This document shows, piece by piece, positions 36,589-45,792 of a DNA stretch of 64,000 bases. Source of the stretch: G963664585 sp963664585. Its GTDB lineage: Bacteria; Bacillota; Clostridia; Oscillospirales; Ruminococcaceae. Both the position numbers and the translations under genes were made by a program. The notes below the pieces were generated by a model that did not search any database, had not been told where the DNA came from, and saw nothing but the letters and a program-made list of their open reading frames with translations. The stretch's first letter is position 1. Each line of letters begins with the position of its first letter. The stretch spans positions 176,156 through 240,155 of the forward strand of contig CAXXEO010000002.1 in the NCBI GenBank assembly GCA_963664585.2. The letters run 5' to 3'.

Positions 36589-37242
36589 ATTGATACTTAT
36601 GAACGTTTATACAACTCGACCGATATAACCATGATACTCGATAATATCAACGAAATGCTAAATAAAATGGAAAAGGGTATGCTTAGGGGGTGCCACGGCA
36701 GATATCACACAATGTTCGTGGTTGATACGGTCGAATATATTCTAAAATCACTGTCTTGTGATTCCAAAACCGTCGAATTGGGCAAAATTGCAGCGCTATT
36801 ACATGACATAGGAAATATAGCCGGAAGATGGAATCATGCGCGAAAAAGTGCTGTATTGGCAGCGGTATTTTTGGATGGTTTGGAAGATTTATTACCGAAC
36901 GACAAAGATACGATTGTTCAGGCAATTGATGACCATTCAGATGGTGAGAACATATTGAGCGCGATAGGAGCGGCTTTGTTGATTGCAGATAAAGTCGATA
37001 TTTCAAAAAGAAGGCGTTTGCATGTAGAATCTATTGACGATTGGTATAGAAATCTTTTGCAAATCGAAGATGTGGATATAAATGTTTCCGGCGGAGCCAT
37101 GACAATTAATTTTATCACTTCGGGAGCCTTTTCTAAAGAAGCATTTGTAAACGGATATAAAAAAGCTTTTAACTTAATGAAGAAAGCGGCTGAATACTTG
37201 GGTTGCATTTGCCATTACCAATTTAACGGTAAGGAAGAATAG
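36589..37242 (+). CDS. HD-domain hydrolase, probable ATT start
   Basis: 203 aa from ATG 36631 or 217 aa from ATT 36589. HD phosphohydrolase: His in GRYHTMFVVD, HD in LLHDIGNIAGRWNHARKS, AIDDHSDGEN, and Asp in LLIADKVDISKRR. Substrate unknown. The ATG has no ribosome site, while ATT 36589 is 9 bases from AAAAGGGGG and adds a natural-looking IDTYERLYNSTDIT. No ATG, GTG or TTG exists in frame upstream before a stop. AT-rich and without operon partners. Confidence 0.75.
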   Translation: MDTYERLYNSTDITMILDNINEMLNKMEKGMLRGCHGRYHTMFVVDTVEYILKSLSCDSKTVELGKIAALLHDIGNIAGRWNHARKSAVLAAVFLDGLEDLLPNDKDTIVQAIDDHSDGENILSAIGAALLIADKVDISKRRRLHVESIDDWYRNLLQIEDVDINVSGGAMTINFITSGAFSKEAFVNGYKKAFNLMKKAAEYLGCICHYQFNGKEE

Positions 37243-37316
37243 AAAACTCGGGAGGAATAATAAGATTTGTTTCATTATATCCAATATGGGTAAATAGCCA
37301 TCCCAACTAAAGCGAA

Positions 37317-37349
37317 TTAAGGGGAGTCATTTTGACTCCCCTTAAAAAT
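37317..37349. terminator. Bidirectional terminator between HD gene and phosphoesterase
   Basis: TTAAGGGGAGTC-ATTTT-GACTCCCCTTAA with A/T runs on both sides, between convergent genes. Confidence 0.85.
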
Positions 37350-37397
37350 ATATATTTTAAAACATAGCCTTTGATTATATACATCCATACTGACTCA

Positions 37398-38069
37398 CTA
37401 TTTAATGGGTAATATCTCCTGGAAAACGCTGACCGCCATCGGTGGAATCACCTTGTCCAGATGGGTCGAGCCAAAATACCAGCACTTGTAGGACACCTTG
37501 CGGGCCACCCAGTCGAAGAAGGCACCCAGCACGTTGGCGCGCATCGCCGTGCTCTCCATATGAAGTAGGGAAAGAATACTCGTTGAGGATTGATGGGTAA
37601 TAATATAATCCACCTTGTCATCAAATCGGGCAAGATTTTCCCGCGCGGCAGTCAGCTCGTCCTGGGTGGGAAGTTCACCGTGCCACCAATTAATCCCCTC
37701 CTCACGGATCTCCTGATCCTCGCTTTCTCCTCCGCCAAAGGTAAAGATTCGCTTGCCCTCAATCTCATAGACCTGCCCGCGGAGAAGTTGATAAAGGTTG
37801 CCGGCAACATGCCTTGCCCGCGCCGCACAAAAGTCCTCTTCAGGAAGCTTGCCCAGAAGATCAAAATTGTCATGCGTGCCCTCGACAAAAAGAATCTTAT
37901 ACCGTCTTCGGGAGAGCCATTTAATCCGTTTTTGCTCTTTCTTTGAGTCCTGCCACAAAAATCCGAAATCCCCGCAGACGATCAGACTGTCCCCCTTGCG
38001 GAGGGATTTGGCGGTTTTTGTCTTGAATCGGTCGAGCTCACCATGGGTATCGCCTGTCACATAAATCAT
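37398..38069 (-). CDS. Calcineurin-like metallophosphoesterase
   Basis: 223 aa. Metal-binding motifs: GDTHGELD, CGDFGFLW and the GNHE-equivalent EGTHDN; later IITHQSS and GSTHLD. Substrate unknown; possibly a phosphodiesterase or phosphatase of the YfcE/Ser-Thr phosphatase type. I start at ATG 38069 (MIYVTGDTHG), with GGGGTATTTGGG upstream. In-frame codons up to 38159 would translate the hairpin at 38112 and are unlikely to be coding. Confidence 0.88.
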   Translation of the reverse strand: MIYVTGDTHGELDRFKTKTAKSLRKGDSLIVCGDFGFLWQDSKKEQKRIKWLSRRRYKILFVEGTHDNFDLLGKLPEEDFCAARARHVAGNLYQLLRGQVYEIEGKRIFTFGGGESEDQEIREEGINWWHGELPTQDELTAARENLARFDDKVDYIITHQSSTSILSLLHMESTAMRANVLGAFFDWVARKVSYKCWYFGSTHLDKVIPPMAVSVFQEILPIK

Positions 38070-38111
38070 CCCAAATACCCCATTATGTTTCATATTGCTT
38101 TTTTTATTTGC

Positions 38112-38146
38112 GCTCTGCCTTCCCCACCGCAGGCGGGGCAGACAGA
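38112..38146. repeat. GGCGGGG-type hairpin upstream of the phosphoesterase gene
   Basis: CTCTGCCTTCCCCACC / GGCGGGGCAGACAG. The arms resemble the family B stem; no family B ends are visible. Confidence 0.65.
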
Positions 38147-38188
38147 TAGAAAAAATCATTTTTTATAATTATCAGCAACAAAAAATGT

Positions 38189-39478
38189 TTAGCGCACTGC
38201 AGCCTTGATTGCGCTGTCCAGATCGGCTATAATGTCGCTTGCATCCTCAATCCCGATGGAAAGACGGATGGTCTGGGGGGTGATCCCCGACTGTATCAGC
38301 TGCTCATCGGAGAGCTGGCTGTGAGTTGTCGTAGCCGGATGGATGACAAGCGAACGGGTGTCACCCACATTGGCCACATTCATAATGAGCTCAAGAGCAT
38401 CAATAAACCTTGCCCCCGTCGCCCTGTCGCCCTTCAGTCCGAAGGTGAATACGGCACCCGCGCCGCCCGGCATATATTTCTGCATCAGGCCGTGATAGCG
38501 GTTATCAGGGAGGCCGGGATAGTTGACAAAGGCCACATGCTCATTCTGTGCAAGAAATTTGGCAACAGCAAGGGCATTGTCTGTATGGCGGCGCATACGC
38601 AGGGAGAGGGTTTCAATCCCGGTCAGCACCAGATAGGCGTTAAAGGGGGAAAGGCAGGCGCCGAGATCACGCAGCATCAGCACACGCAGCCTCGTGATAA
38701 AACCGGCCTGTCCGAAATCCTTAGCAAATATGGCGCCGTGATAACTGGGATCAGGACTATTGTACTGGGGGAAACGGGAATTCCCGGCAAAATTGAAGTT
38801 GCCGCTGTCTACCGCAATACCGCAAAGGCTGCTTCCGCTTCCGCACAGGAATTTCGTGGCCGAGTGAAGCACGATATCCGCGCCGAACCCTATGGGTTTG
38901 ATCAGATAGGGCGTGGTAAAGGTGGAATCAACGATCAGGGGGATGTCATGCTTATGTGCAATGGCAGCGATAGCGGAAATATCCGCGACGTTGGCGTTTG
39001 GATTTCCTACAGCCTCAACAAAAAAGGCTTTGGTTTTGTCTGTGACGGCGTTTTCCCAGGCGGACATATCGTCAGGGTCGACAAATTTGACCTTGATCCC
39101 GATTTTATCCAGTGTGATACCCATCATATTGATCGCACCACCGTAAATGGCGATGGAGGAGACAATCTCATCGCCCGCCTCGGCCAGATTCAGAAGGGCC
39201 GCGAATATGACCGCATGGCCCGAGGACATAGCCACGGCGCCAACACCGCCGTCAAGCGCAGAAACCCGCTCTTCAAGGGCATTCACCGTGGGGTTATGCA
39301 TACGGGTGTAAATATAGCCTGGCCTTTTGAGTTCAAAAAGCTCGGTGGCATACTGGACACTTTCAAATTCATAGGCACTTGTCTGGTAGATGGGCACCGC
39401 GATCGAATGGGTCGTTGGGTCGGGCGTATGCCCCGCCCTGACAGCCAACGTATCAAATTTATATTCTTTTTTTTGCAT
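38189..39478 (-). CDS. metY: O-acetylhomoserine sulfhydrylase (Cys/Met metabolism PLP enzyme)
   Basis: 429 aa. PLP-dependent; makes homocysteine from O-acetylhomoserine and sulfide. It has TLAVRAGHTPDPTTHS at the N-terminus, TRMHNPTVNALEERVSALDGG, and the PLP lysine in VLHSATKFLCG. Length and the long insertion around GNSRFPQYNSPDPSYHG fit MetY rather than cystathionine lyases. ATG 39478 follows AGAGGAG. No adjacent sulfur genes. Confidence 0.92.
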   Translation of the reverse strand: MQKKEYKFDTLAVRAGHTPDPTTHSIAVPIYQTSAYEFESVQYATELFELKRPGYIYTRMHNPTVNALEERVSALDGGVGAVAMSSGHAVIFAALLNLAEAGDEIVSSIAIYGGAINMMGITLDKIGIKVKFVDPDDMSAWENAVTDKTKAFFVEAVGNPNANVADISAIAAIAHKHDIPLIVDSTFTTPYLIKPIGFGADIVLHSATKFLCGSGSSLCGIAVDSGNFNFAGNSRFPQYNSPDPSYHGAIFAKDFGQAGFITRLRVLMLRDLGACLSPFNAYLVLTGIETLSLRMRRHTDNALAVAKFLAQNEHVAFVNYPGLPDNRYHGLMQKYMPGGAGAVFTFGLKGDRATGARFIDALELIMNVANVGDTRSLVIHPATTTHSQLSDEQLIQSGITPQTIRLSIGIEDASDIIADLDSAIKAAVR

Positions 39479-39566
39479 TTTTGTTTCTCCTCTGCGTGGC
39501 AAGCTTTTATTTGTCCGATAAGTTTGATATAATAAACATAATATAGCATATCAGAGGTGAAAATTC

Positions 39567-40913
39567 ATGGGCAAACGAGGATTATTTTTGATTTTCTTTT
39601 TGGTGATCTGCCTCGTCTGTACGCCTGCGGCACAGGCGGCGCAATATTCGCCTCACTTTGACGTCAATTCCGAAGCTGTCTATATGGTTAATCTGGACAG
39701 TGACATGCTGATCTATGCCAAAAACGAACGCAAAAAGCTCTATCCTGCTTCACTTACAAAGTTGATGACAACCATCCTTGCCATGGAAAAGGTCAGCGAT
39801 CTGGATAACACGATGGTGACCATGAAGGTATCTATTGAAAATGAGATATACCTAATCAATAAACAGCTGGGCGGCATTTCCCTCGCAGGGCTTCGCAGGA
39901 ATGAGACCATGTCCATGCGCAAGCTGATCTACGCCATGATGCTCCCCTCTGGCAACGAGGCTGCTTTGATCGTAGCCGATTATGTAGGCGGCGATTCTGT
40001 TGCCAATTTTGTTAAAATGATGAATGCAAAAGCCGCAGAGCTTGGCTGTCAGGGCACTCATTTTTCCAACCCCAACGGGCTTTACGACGCAGAAAATTAT
40101 ACTACGGCCTATGATATGTATCTCATTGCCAAACATGCGATGAGCCTGCCTGGCTTTATGGATATTGTGAGTACCACGAGCTATGACGGCGGGCCAACCA
40201 ATGTGCAGGAACACCTTTACTGGACAACCACCAACAAAATGATGGTTGCAAGCAGCCCGGCATATTATCCGTATGTCAAAGGTATTAAAACGGGGACTCT
40301 GGATCAGGCGGGCAGATGCTTTATCTCCACTGCCCAGAAAAACGGCTATTCCTATATGATGGTGCTGATGAACGCGCCCATATATGACACAACCAAGAAA
40401 GCTTATGCGGATAATATGGCCTTTGTGGACGCAAGACAGTTGTATTCATGGGCTTTCGACAGCTTCACTGTCAAGACCCTTTTGGAAAAAGGGAAAAACT
40501 TTGACGAGGTTCCCCTGAAACTGGCGTGGGGAAAGGATCACATCAAGCTGATGAGCGCTCAGAACTTCGCCGCTCTGGTTCCCAATGAAATCGAAGTTTC
40601 CAGCGTCAGCTTTGAGCGCGTACTCCCCGAATATGCCTGCGCGCCCATCAACAAAGGGGATCAGGTGGGTGAGGTCAAGTTGATCCTTTCCGGCGAGGTC
40701 ATCGGTACTGTACCCCTTGTGGCCGCCGAAACTGTGGAAATGAGCCGTCTTCTTTTAATGCTGGACAAGCTTACAAGTGCCTTTGGCGGATTTTGGTTTA
40801 AGTTCTTGGCTATTTTCTTGGTGCTTTTGATGATGCTTTATACAGCCCTCACCATCGCAAGAAACAAGAATCGCCGTAAATTCAGAACGGTAAAGCATAA
40901 GAAGAATTTATAG
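39567..40913 (+). CDS. D-alanyl-D-alanine carboxypeptidase with C-terminal membrane anchor
   Basis: 448 aa. Signal peptide (LIFFLVICLVCTPAAQA), SxxK in ASLTKLMTT, SGN in MLPSGNEAALI, KTG in GIKTGTLDQAG. A C-terminal transmembrane helix (about residues 412-433) is followed by a basic tail (NRRKFRTVKHKK), so the enzyme is anchored outside the membrane. ATG with AGAGGTG. Third enzyme of this family in the window and the only one with this anchor. Confidence 0.9.
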   Translation: MGKRGLFLIFFLVICLVCTPAAQAAQYSPHFDVNSEAVYMVNLDSDMLIYAKNERKKLYPASLTKLMTTILAMEKVSDLDNTMVTMKVSIENEIYLINKQLGGISLAGLRRNETMSMRKLIYAMMLPSGNEAALIVADYVGGDSVANFVKMMNAKAAELGCQGTHFSNPNGLYDAENYTTAYDMYLIAKHAMSLPGFMDIVSTTSYDGGPTNVQEHLYWTTTNKMMVASSPAYYPYVKGIKTGTLDQAGRCFISTAQKNGYSYMMVLMNAPIYDTTKKAYADNMAFVDARQLYSWAFDSFTVKTLLEKGKNFDEVPLKLAWGKDHIKLMSAQNFAALVPNEIEVSSVSFERVLPEYACAPINKGDQVGEVKLILSGEVIGTVPLVAAETVEMSRLLLMLDKLTSAFGGFWFKFLAIFLVLLMMLYTALTIARNKNRRKFRTVKHKKNL

Positions 40914-40926
40914 GAACCCAAATTCA

Positions 40927-40972
40927 AAAAACACGAGCAGACAACGATCATCGTTGCCTGCTCGTGTTTTTA
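40927..40972 (+). terminator. Terminator of the anchored DD-carboxypeptidase gene
   Basis: AAACACGAGCAGACAACGAT/ATCGTTGCCTGCTCGTGTTTTT: long stem and T-run. Confidence 0.9.
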
Positions 40973-41010
40973 TCAGCGAGGGATAACTAACGCCTTCATT
41001 TGTTAACAGA

Positions 41011-41115
41011 TATAGCCAATTAACTTAAAAACTGGCTATAGTTAAAACGTAATTTTCTTCCCCCGCCATCGGCGGGGGAAGAAATCATAAGCTTGTTTTC
41101 AAGTTAATCAACTTA
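41011..41115 (-). repeat. Family R palindromic element, copy R2 (only reverse copy)
   Basis: Reads TATAGCCAATTAACTTAAAAAC on the plus strand, hairpin CTTCCCCCGCC-ATC-GGCGGGGGAAG, ending CAAGTTAATCAACTTA. Lies between two convergent genes. Confidence 0.9.
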
Positions 41116-41187
41116 GAAGTGGCGTTTTAAAATTGCGTTAAGCTTTCGACACTGCTTAACCAGTGTCATGGGTTCTTACGAATTGAT

Positions 41188-41985
41188 CTATCCCTGACTG
41201 TCCGCCATAAAATCCTCTTGGGTTAAATTCAGCTCATTTGGATGACATATACCGATTTCGACCGCATTTTTTCTTAACATCCCGTACATTTCCGCCATTG
41301 TAGCTTCACAATAAGGATTTACAAAAAACACACCGACTACTAAACAGATGGAACCAAGCAGATACCATCCGATAAATGACAGCTGTAAAATAAAGATTTT
41401 GAATTTATACCCGTCAGTCATATCCTTGCTCAGTTTTAAAGCGCGGTCATGCCCCAAATGGGGGTTGTTGGCAAGAATATAGGGTACCATACTGTAAGCA
41501 TATGATTTTATGATTCCCGGGATGATAAAAAGCAAGGTCCAGGCGAAAGTGATAAGATAACGCCATGCCATGGTCTTCACAATATTGATGTACTGACCAT
41601 TTTTGAAGGAATAAAAAAGATTGGTAAACTCACAACTGCCTTTACGGCTTTCCAAAAAAAACTTTGCTTTACCCACTGTGACCGGAGAAATGACAAAAAA
41701 GTAAAAAACAAGACCGATTGCCAGTGCAATTAGAAATACTATGCCGGCAATACCGAAGAAAAGCAACAAAAATTTGGCGTCGTGAAATAGATTCAAGGAA
41801 TTTCTAATATTTCCTGTATAATTTCCACTGGAAAAAGATCCTCGGTTGGGCATACGATCAAACCGGTAACCCAAACTCATCCCACCGGTGATGGCGCCGC
41901 TTAATAAGCATACCAGAAATGACATCCAGTAGCTTTTAGACAAAACAAATTTTGCTTTATTTTTAAATACTTTTCTCGACCACAT
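41188..41985 (-). CDS. DUF975 family membrane protein, paralogue 1
   Basis: 265 aa. Starts MWSRKVFKNKAKFVLSKSYW; several hydrophobic helices; the typical DUF975 block SFKNGQYINIVKTMAWRYL and FIIPGIIKSYAYSMVPYIL followed by an RALKLSKDMTDGYK amphipathic stretch. Integral membrane protein of unknown function. ATG behind TTGGGGGAT. Closely related to the next gene upstream. Confidence 0.9.
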   Translation of the reverse strand: MWSRKVFKNKAKFVLSKSYWMSFLVCLLSGAITGGMSLGYRFDRMPNRGSFSSGNYTGNIRNSLNLFHDAKFLLLFFGIAGIVFLIALAIGLVFYFFVISPVTVGKAKFFLESRKGSCEFTNLFYSFKNGQYINIVKTMAWRYLITFAWTLLFIIPGIIKSYAYSMVPYILANNPHLGHDRALKLSKDMTDGYKFKIFILQLSFIGWYLLGSICLVVGVFFVNPYCEATMAEMYGMLRKNAVEIGICHPNELNLTQEDFMADSQG

Positions 41986-42110
41986 AAAAAATCCCCCAAT
42001 ATATTCATTCGAACCCTTTTTATATATTATGGATTATTTCACTTCAAGCTTCAATACAATAATTATTAATTAAAAAATTTATTAGGTCTTTGAAGCGGAT
42101 TCTGCATAGA

Positions 42111-42216
42111 TATAGTTGATTAACTTGAAAACATGCCTGTGATTTCTTCCCCCGCCTTCGGCGGGGGAAAAAAATGACGCTTTATCTATAGCCAGTTTTT
42201 AAGTTAATTGGCTATA
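42111..42216 (+). repeat. Family R palindromic element, copy R3
   Basis: TATAGTTGATTAACTTGAAAAC left end, hairpin CCCCCGCC-TTC-GGCGGGGG, right end TTTTTAAGTTAATTGGCTATA. Lies between the two DUF975 genes. Confidence 0.9.
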
Positions 42217-42275
42217 TGAAGTCCGTTTGAGGCCACAAAAAGACAGCCGCAAGATGTTAAAGGCCAATTATGTGC

Positions 42276-42326
42276 TTATAAGTAACTCTATCCCCCGCTT
42301 ATGGCGAGAGATAGAGTTACTTATAA
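42276..42326. repeat. Perfect 16-base-arm hairpin between the DUF975 genes
   Basis: Arms TTATAAGTAACTCTAT and ATAGAGTTACTTATAA match exactly; the apex is CCCCCGCTTATGGCGAGAG, a degenerate GGCGGGG-type centre. Confidence 0.8.
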
Positions 42327-42363
42327 CATCAATGGAGGCGAAAGCAATCGTATAACGCGACTT

Positions 42364-43206
42364 TTAATAAGATATCTGCGCCTGGTCATCCGCAATATAA
42401 TCTTCTTGGGCTAAGTTTAATTCATCTGGATGGCAAATACCCTTTTCTATTGCATTTTTTCGCAGCGCTCCATACAATTCCGCCATGGTAGCTTCATAAT
42501 AAGGGTGGACTAAAAAAACACCGACATTGAAACACAAGGATCCCAGCAGATACCACCCGTAAAATGATAACTGAAGAACGAATATTTCGAATTTATATCC
42601 TTCGGTCATATCCATGCTTAGTTTTAAAGCGCGGTCATAACCAATATTGGGGTTGTCTGCAAGGATATAGGGTACCATGCTGTAAGCATATGATTTTATG
42701 ATGCCCGGGATAATAAAAAGCAAGGTCCAAGCAAAAGTAAAAAGATAACGCCATGCGATGCTCTTTACAATATTCATGTACTGACCGTTTTTAAAGCAAT
42801 AAAAAAGATTGGTAAATTCACAGTTGCCTTTTCGGTTTTCCAGAAAGAACTTTACTTTTCCCACTAGAATCGGCGCAACAACAAGAACATTAATAACAAG
42901 ACCCGCGGCAATTGCAAGCAATAATAAAAACCAGTAGGTACTTAAAAACAGCCTTAAAGATTCCGGACTTTGAGATATATTATTAAAGTAGCTTGTAAAT
43001 TTATCTGTCATTGCATTGGAAAAAATCCCATGATTGAATACATTGGAATCTGCATTAAACAATCCAATCCGAAATCCGTTAAATCTGAATTCGGGTCCGA
43101 TTTTCCCGTTTATGATGGCGCTTAATAAGCATATCAGAAATGATATCCAGTATGTTTTTGACAAAACAGATTTTGCTTTGCTTTTCAATATTGCCCGTGA
43201 CCACAT
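42364..43206 (-). CDS. DUF975 family membrane protein, paralogue 2
   Basis: 280 aa. Starts MWSRAILKSKAKSVLSKTYW and shares long identical blocks with paralogue 1 (FKNGQYMNIVKSIAWRYL, FIIPGIIKSYAYSMVPYIL). It differs mainly by a longer loop after helix 1 (about residues 30-80) that holds VFNHGIFSNAMTDKF. ATG 43206 with GGGGGC upstream; a start at 43290 would add 28 unrelated residues. A local duplication, with repeats between the copies. Confidence 0.9.
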   Translation of the reverse strand: MWSRAILKSKAKSVLSKTYWISFLICLLSAIINGKIGPEFRFNGFRIGLFNADSNVFNHGIFSNAMTDKFTSYFNNISQSPESLRLFLSTYWFLLLLAIAAGLVINVLVVAPILVGKVKFFLENRKGNCEFTNLFYCFKNGQYMNIVKSIAWRYLFTFAWTLLFIIPGIIKSYAYSMVPYILADNPNIGYDRALKLSMDMTEGYKFEIFVLQLSFYGWYLLGSLCFNVGVFLVHPYYEATMAELYGALRKNAIEKGICHPDELNLAQEDYIADDQAQISY

Positions 43207-43313
43207 ATCTAAGCCCCCAATTGTCAATTTAGGAAGTCTTATCCTATTATGGATTATTTTTACACCGTGTTCAATATGCTTATGAAACAAACATAAATAT
43301 TATGAATATACAT

Positions 43314-43343
43314 GAAAAAAGCCCACATGACGTGAGCTTTTTT
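43314..43343 (-). terminator. Terminator downstream of spoIIE
   Basis: Minus strand: AAAAAAGCTCACGTCATGTGGGCTTTTTT, a stem with one mismatch and a T-run. Confidence 0.75.
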
Positions 43344-43409
43344 AGATATGCTTATTATTATACTAGTAACTGCGATACGCCATTCGGCTAGTTTTGTATG
43401 GTCATAGTC

Positions 43410-45728
43410 TCACGCCCGCACCAGCATTACCGCCATAGCGGTCATGTCGTCGGCGTGGCCATCTATGACCCGTTCAAGGGCTGTGTCAAGAAGGCGTTCG
43501 CAGAGCTCGGTGGGAGGTTCTTTTTTGAGGGCGCCCAGCTCAGACGTGATCCAATCAACGCCCGTGGCCGTGACCCCGTCTGACACCATCACGATCATGT
43601 CCCCGGGAGCCAGAGTCATCCCGTTTTTCTCAAATGACACTCCGCGCAGGATTCCCGCGGGCAGAGAGGCAGACTCAAGATAACCTGTCTTGCCAGATTT
43701 AATGATAAAGGTGGGCGCAGCACCCGCCTTATAGAAGCTCACCCGTCCGCTGTACAGGTCGAAGTCGGCGGCGTCTACAGTGGCAAGGGACTCCTCACCG
43801 GATTTGACAAGAAGCGCGGAATTGACAAGGCGAAGAGCGGCGTCAAAGCCAATACCCGCCTTGATCAGGCGTGAGATGAGAGAAATTGTCATTTTGCTGT
43901 CCACCGCGGCTGCCCCACCTGTGCCCATTCCGTCTGACAAAATCATCCTCGCTCTACCCATTCGGTCGGTGAAAAATGTACAGTTGTCCCCACAAAGGGC
44001 ATTCTTTCCACCGGCACGCTGCGCCCATCCATACACCGCTTTATACATGGCCCGCCCTGCGAAGATCAAGCTGGTGCGTTCCCCCTGAGTGTTGATTTCA
44101 GGCAAATCCATCTCCTGATCGCATATCTCTGAAAGGGCGAGGGCTACCGCTTCTTGGTCAATTCTTGTTAATTTATAGCTTGGTATTTCGGCTTCAATTA
44201 AGGTACGACCGTATTTATCATTATAGCAGATCACTGTTGCCGTCACGCCGATAGAAGAGAGATAATCCGCCGCCGATTTTGCGCGTTTATCATCCTGTAC
44301 GCCCACGTCCTCCAGCTCAGTTTTAACGCCGTTGATGAGCATGGCCATGCCGTCAAACTGATCGGTGACCACCGAGCGTATCTGCGAAACCTGCCTTCTG
44401 AGTGCCCGCCTGTCGCTGTAGCCGCTGTACTTCTGTGAAAGCTCCTTGATCAGCACTTCCGTGCGGGGACAGCGCAGCGCGAAATAGGGAGGAATATCCT
44501 CCTTGGTGGGGATTTTATTCTCCTTAATGATATCAACCAGTTTGCCCAACACGGATACCGTGTCGCTGTAGCCCTGCTGCCAGCACCGGGGAGCCATCCC
44601 GCAGCGCTTGCATACCACCTCAGCAGCGGAAGAGTAGACGGTGGATATATCTTCGCCGCCAAGCTGATCCAGCATCCCGGTCACCTGCTGGGTCAGGGAT
44701 GAAATATCTTCAAGCGCCGTTGACACCCGCGTCATGCGACCCACTAAAAGTCGTTTGATGAGTGGGGCTTCGGCTTGATCAGCGGATTGAACCCTAAAAA
44801 TCCCCAGCTCGGCTACAAGGCTTTGGGGGATTACCATGAAGGCAACCGAGGCTGCGAATATTTCAAGAAGCGGCCGGTACATTCCCGGACTCGCGCCCTT
44901 AAGCAGGCTTGCAATGCCACCCACGATGATAAAGCTGGCGGCAACACCCATGCGTCCGGTGGAGGAAAAGACCCCTGCCACCATGCCGCCCACCGCATAG
45001 GCACCCATCAGTGCTGCCCCACCCGAGATACTTGCGGCGGCGCCCGCCACAATTCCGGCAACAGCACCTGCGCCCTCGCCGCCATAGCGGGCAGCGAGAA
45101 GAATCACCAGTACCGCCATCACCCGTCCTAAAGATAGCCCGGACAGGGAGAGCTGCGCAAGGGCGATGACAAGCACTCCAAAGCTGATGACCAAACAAAC
45201 GGCATCACGGCGTTTGACCGGCTGACCTCTGTTTGCAAGCGCGCGGCTGCTCTGAGAAAAGAAATAGGCCCCGCCCGCTGTCAATACCACCTCAGAAAAG
45301 CTCATGACAACATCATAGAGGAGAAGGCCCCCCGATATGGTAATCGCCAAACTGGTGACTGAGAGAGAAAACGCCGCATAAATAGGCCCTGCACTCAGCC
45401 ATTTTAGATTTAATGGCACTGCCTCAAGCAGCCACCTAAGACCGCACATCAACGCCAAAGCTGCAATGTATTTCATATTCATGGCGGGATCCGGATTGAA
45501 CACATAGCCCAGCCCCGCTCCCACCGAAGCAATCACCGTCTTGTCCTTATTCACACTTCCTGCCCACGCCACGCCAAACGGTGAAATTCCCTGGTAAATC
45601 GCAGCACTTGCGAGAATGAAGCCCACCAGCGCCGACAGGACATAATTCACAGGTTCGCTGTACCCGGAGAGCAATTGACGGAGCCTGTCCAACACGGTAA
45701 GCCCTACCACATCGGTTCTTGTTTTCAT
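43410..45728 (-). CDS. spoIIE: Stage II sporulation protein E
   Basis: 772 aa. Sporulation phosphatase that dephosphorylates SpoIIAA and so activates sigma-F in the forespore; it also acts at the asymmetric septum with FtsZ. The N-terminal third is a set of hydrophobic helices (about residues 30-310). The C-terminal PP2C domain (about 560-770) has ILSDGMGTGGAAAVDSKMTI and MVSDGVTA. A CGMAPRCWQQ segment in the middle is typical of clostridial SpoIIE. ATG with AGAAGGTGC. Monocistronic, with its own promoter and terminator. Confidence 0.96.
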   Translation of the reverse strand: MKTRTDVVGLTVLDRLRQLLSGYSEPVNYVLSALVGFILASAAIYQGISPFGVAWAGSVNKDKTVIASVGAGLGYVFNPDPAMNMKYIAALALMCGLRWLLEAVPLNLKWLSAGPIYAAFSLSVTSLAITISGGLLLYDVVMSFSEVVLTAGGAYFFSQSSRALANRGQPVKRRDAVCLVISFGVLVIALAQLSLSGLSLGRVMAVLVILLAARYGGEGAGAVAGIVAGAAASISGGAALMGAYAVGGMVAGVFSSTGRMGVAASFIIVGGIASLLKGASPGMYRPLLEIFAASVAFMVIPQSLVAELGIFRVQSADQAEAPLIKRLLVGRMTRVSTALEDISSLTQQVTGMLDQLGGEDISTVYSSAAEVVCKRCGMAPRCWQQGYSDTVSVLGKLVDIIKENKIPTKEDIPPYFALRCPRTEVLIKELSQKYSGYSDRRALRRQVSQIRSVVTDQFDGMAMLINGVKTELEDVGVQDDKRAKSAADYLSSIGVTATVICYNDKYGRTLIEAEIPSYKLTRIDQEAVALALSEICDQEMDLPEINTQGERTSLIFAGRAMYKAVYGWAQRAGGKNALCGDNCTFFTDRMGRARMILSDGMGTGGAAAVDSKMTISLISRLIKAGIGFDAALRLVNSALLVKSGEESLATVDAADFDLYSGRVSFYKAGAAPTFIIKSGKTGYLESASLPAGILRGVSFEKNGMTLAPGDMIVMVSDGVTATGVDWITSELGALKKEPPTELCERLLDTALERVIDGHADDMTAMAVMLVRA

Positions 45729-45792
45729 CCATGCACCTTCTTACTTCTTTGCATATTTCACAGGGTTTGCTCATATAAAGGTAGATATGTTG

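Noticed and set aside
38321..39532. 403-codon plus-strand open frame opposite metY
   Set aside because: Exact antisense shadow of metY; the protein has no recognisable features while metY is complete.
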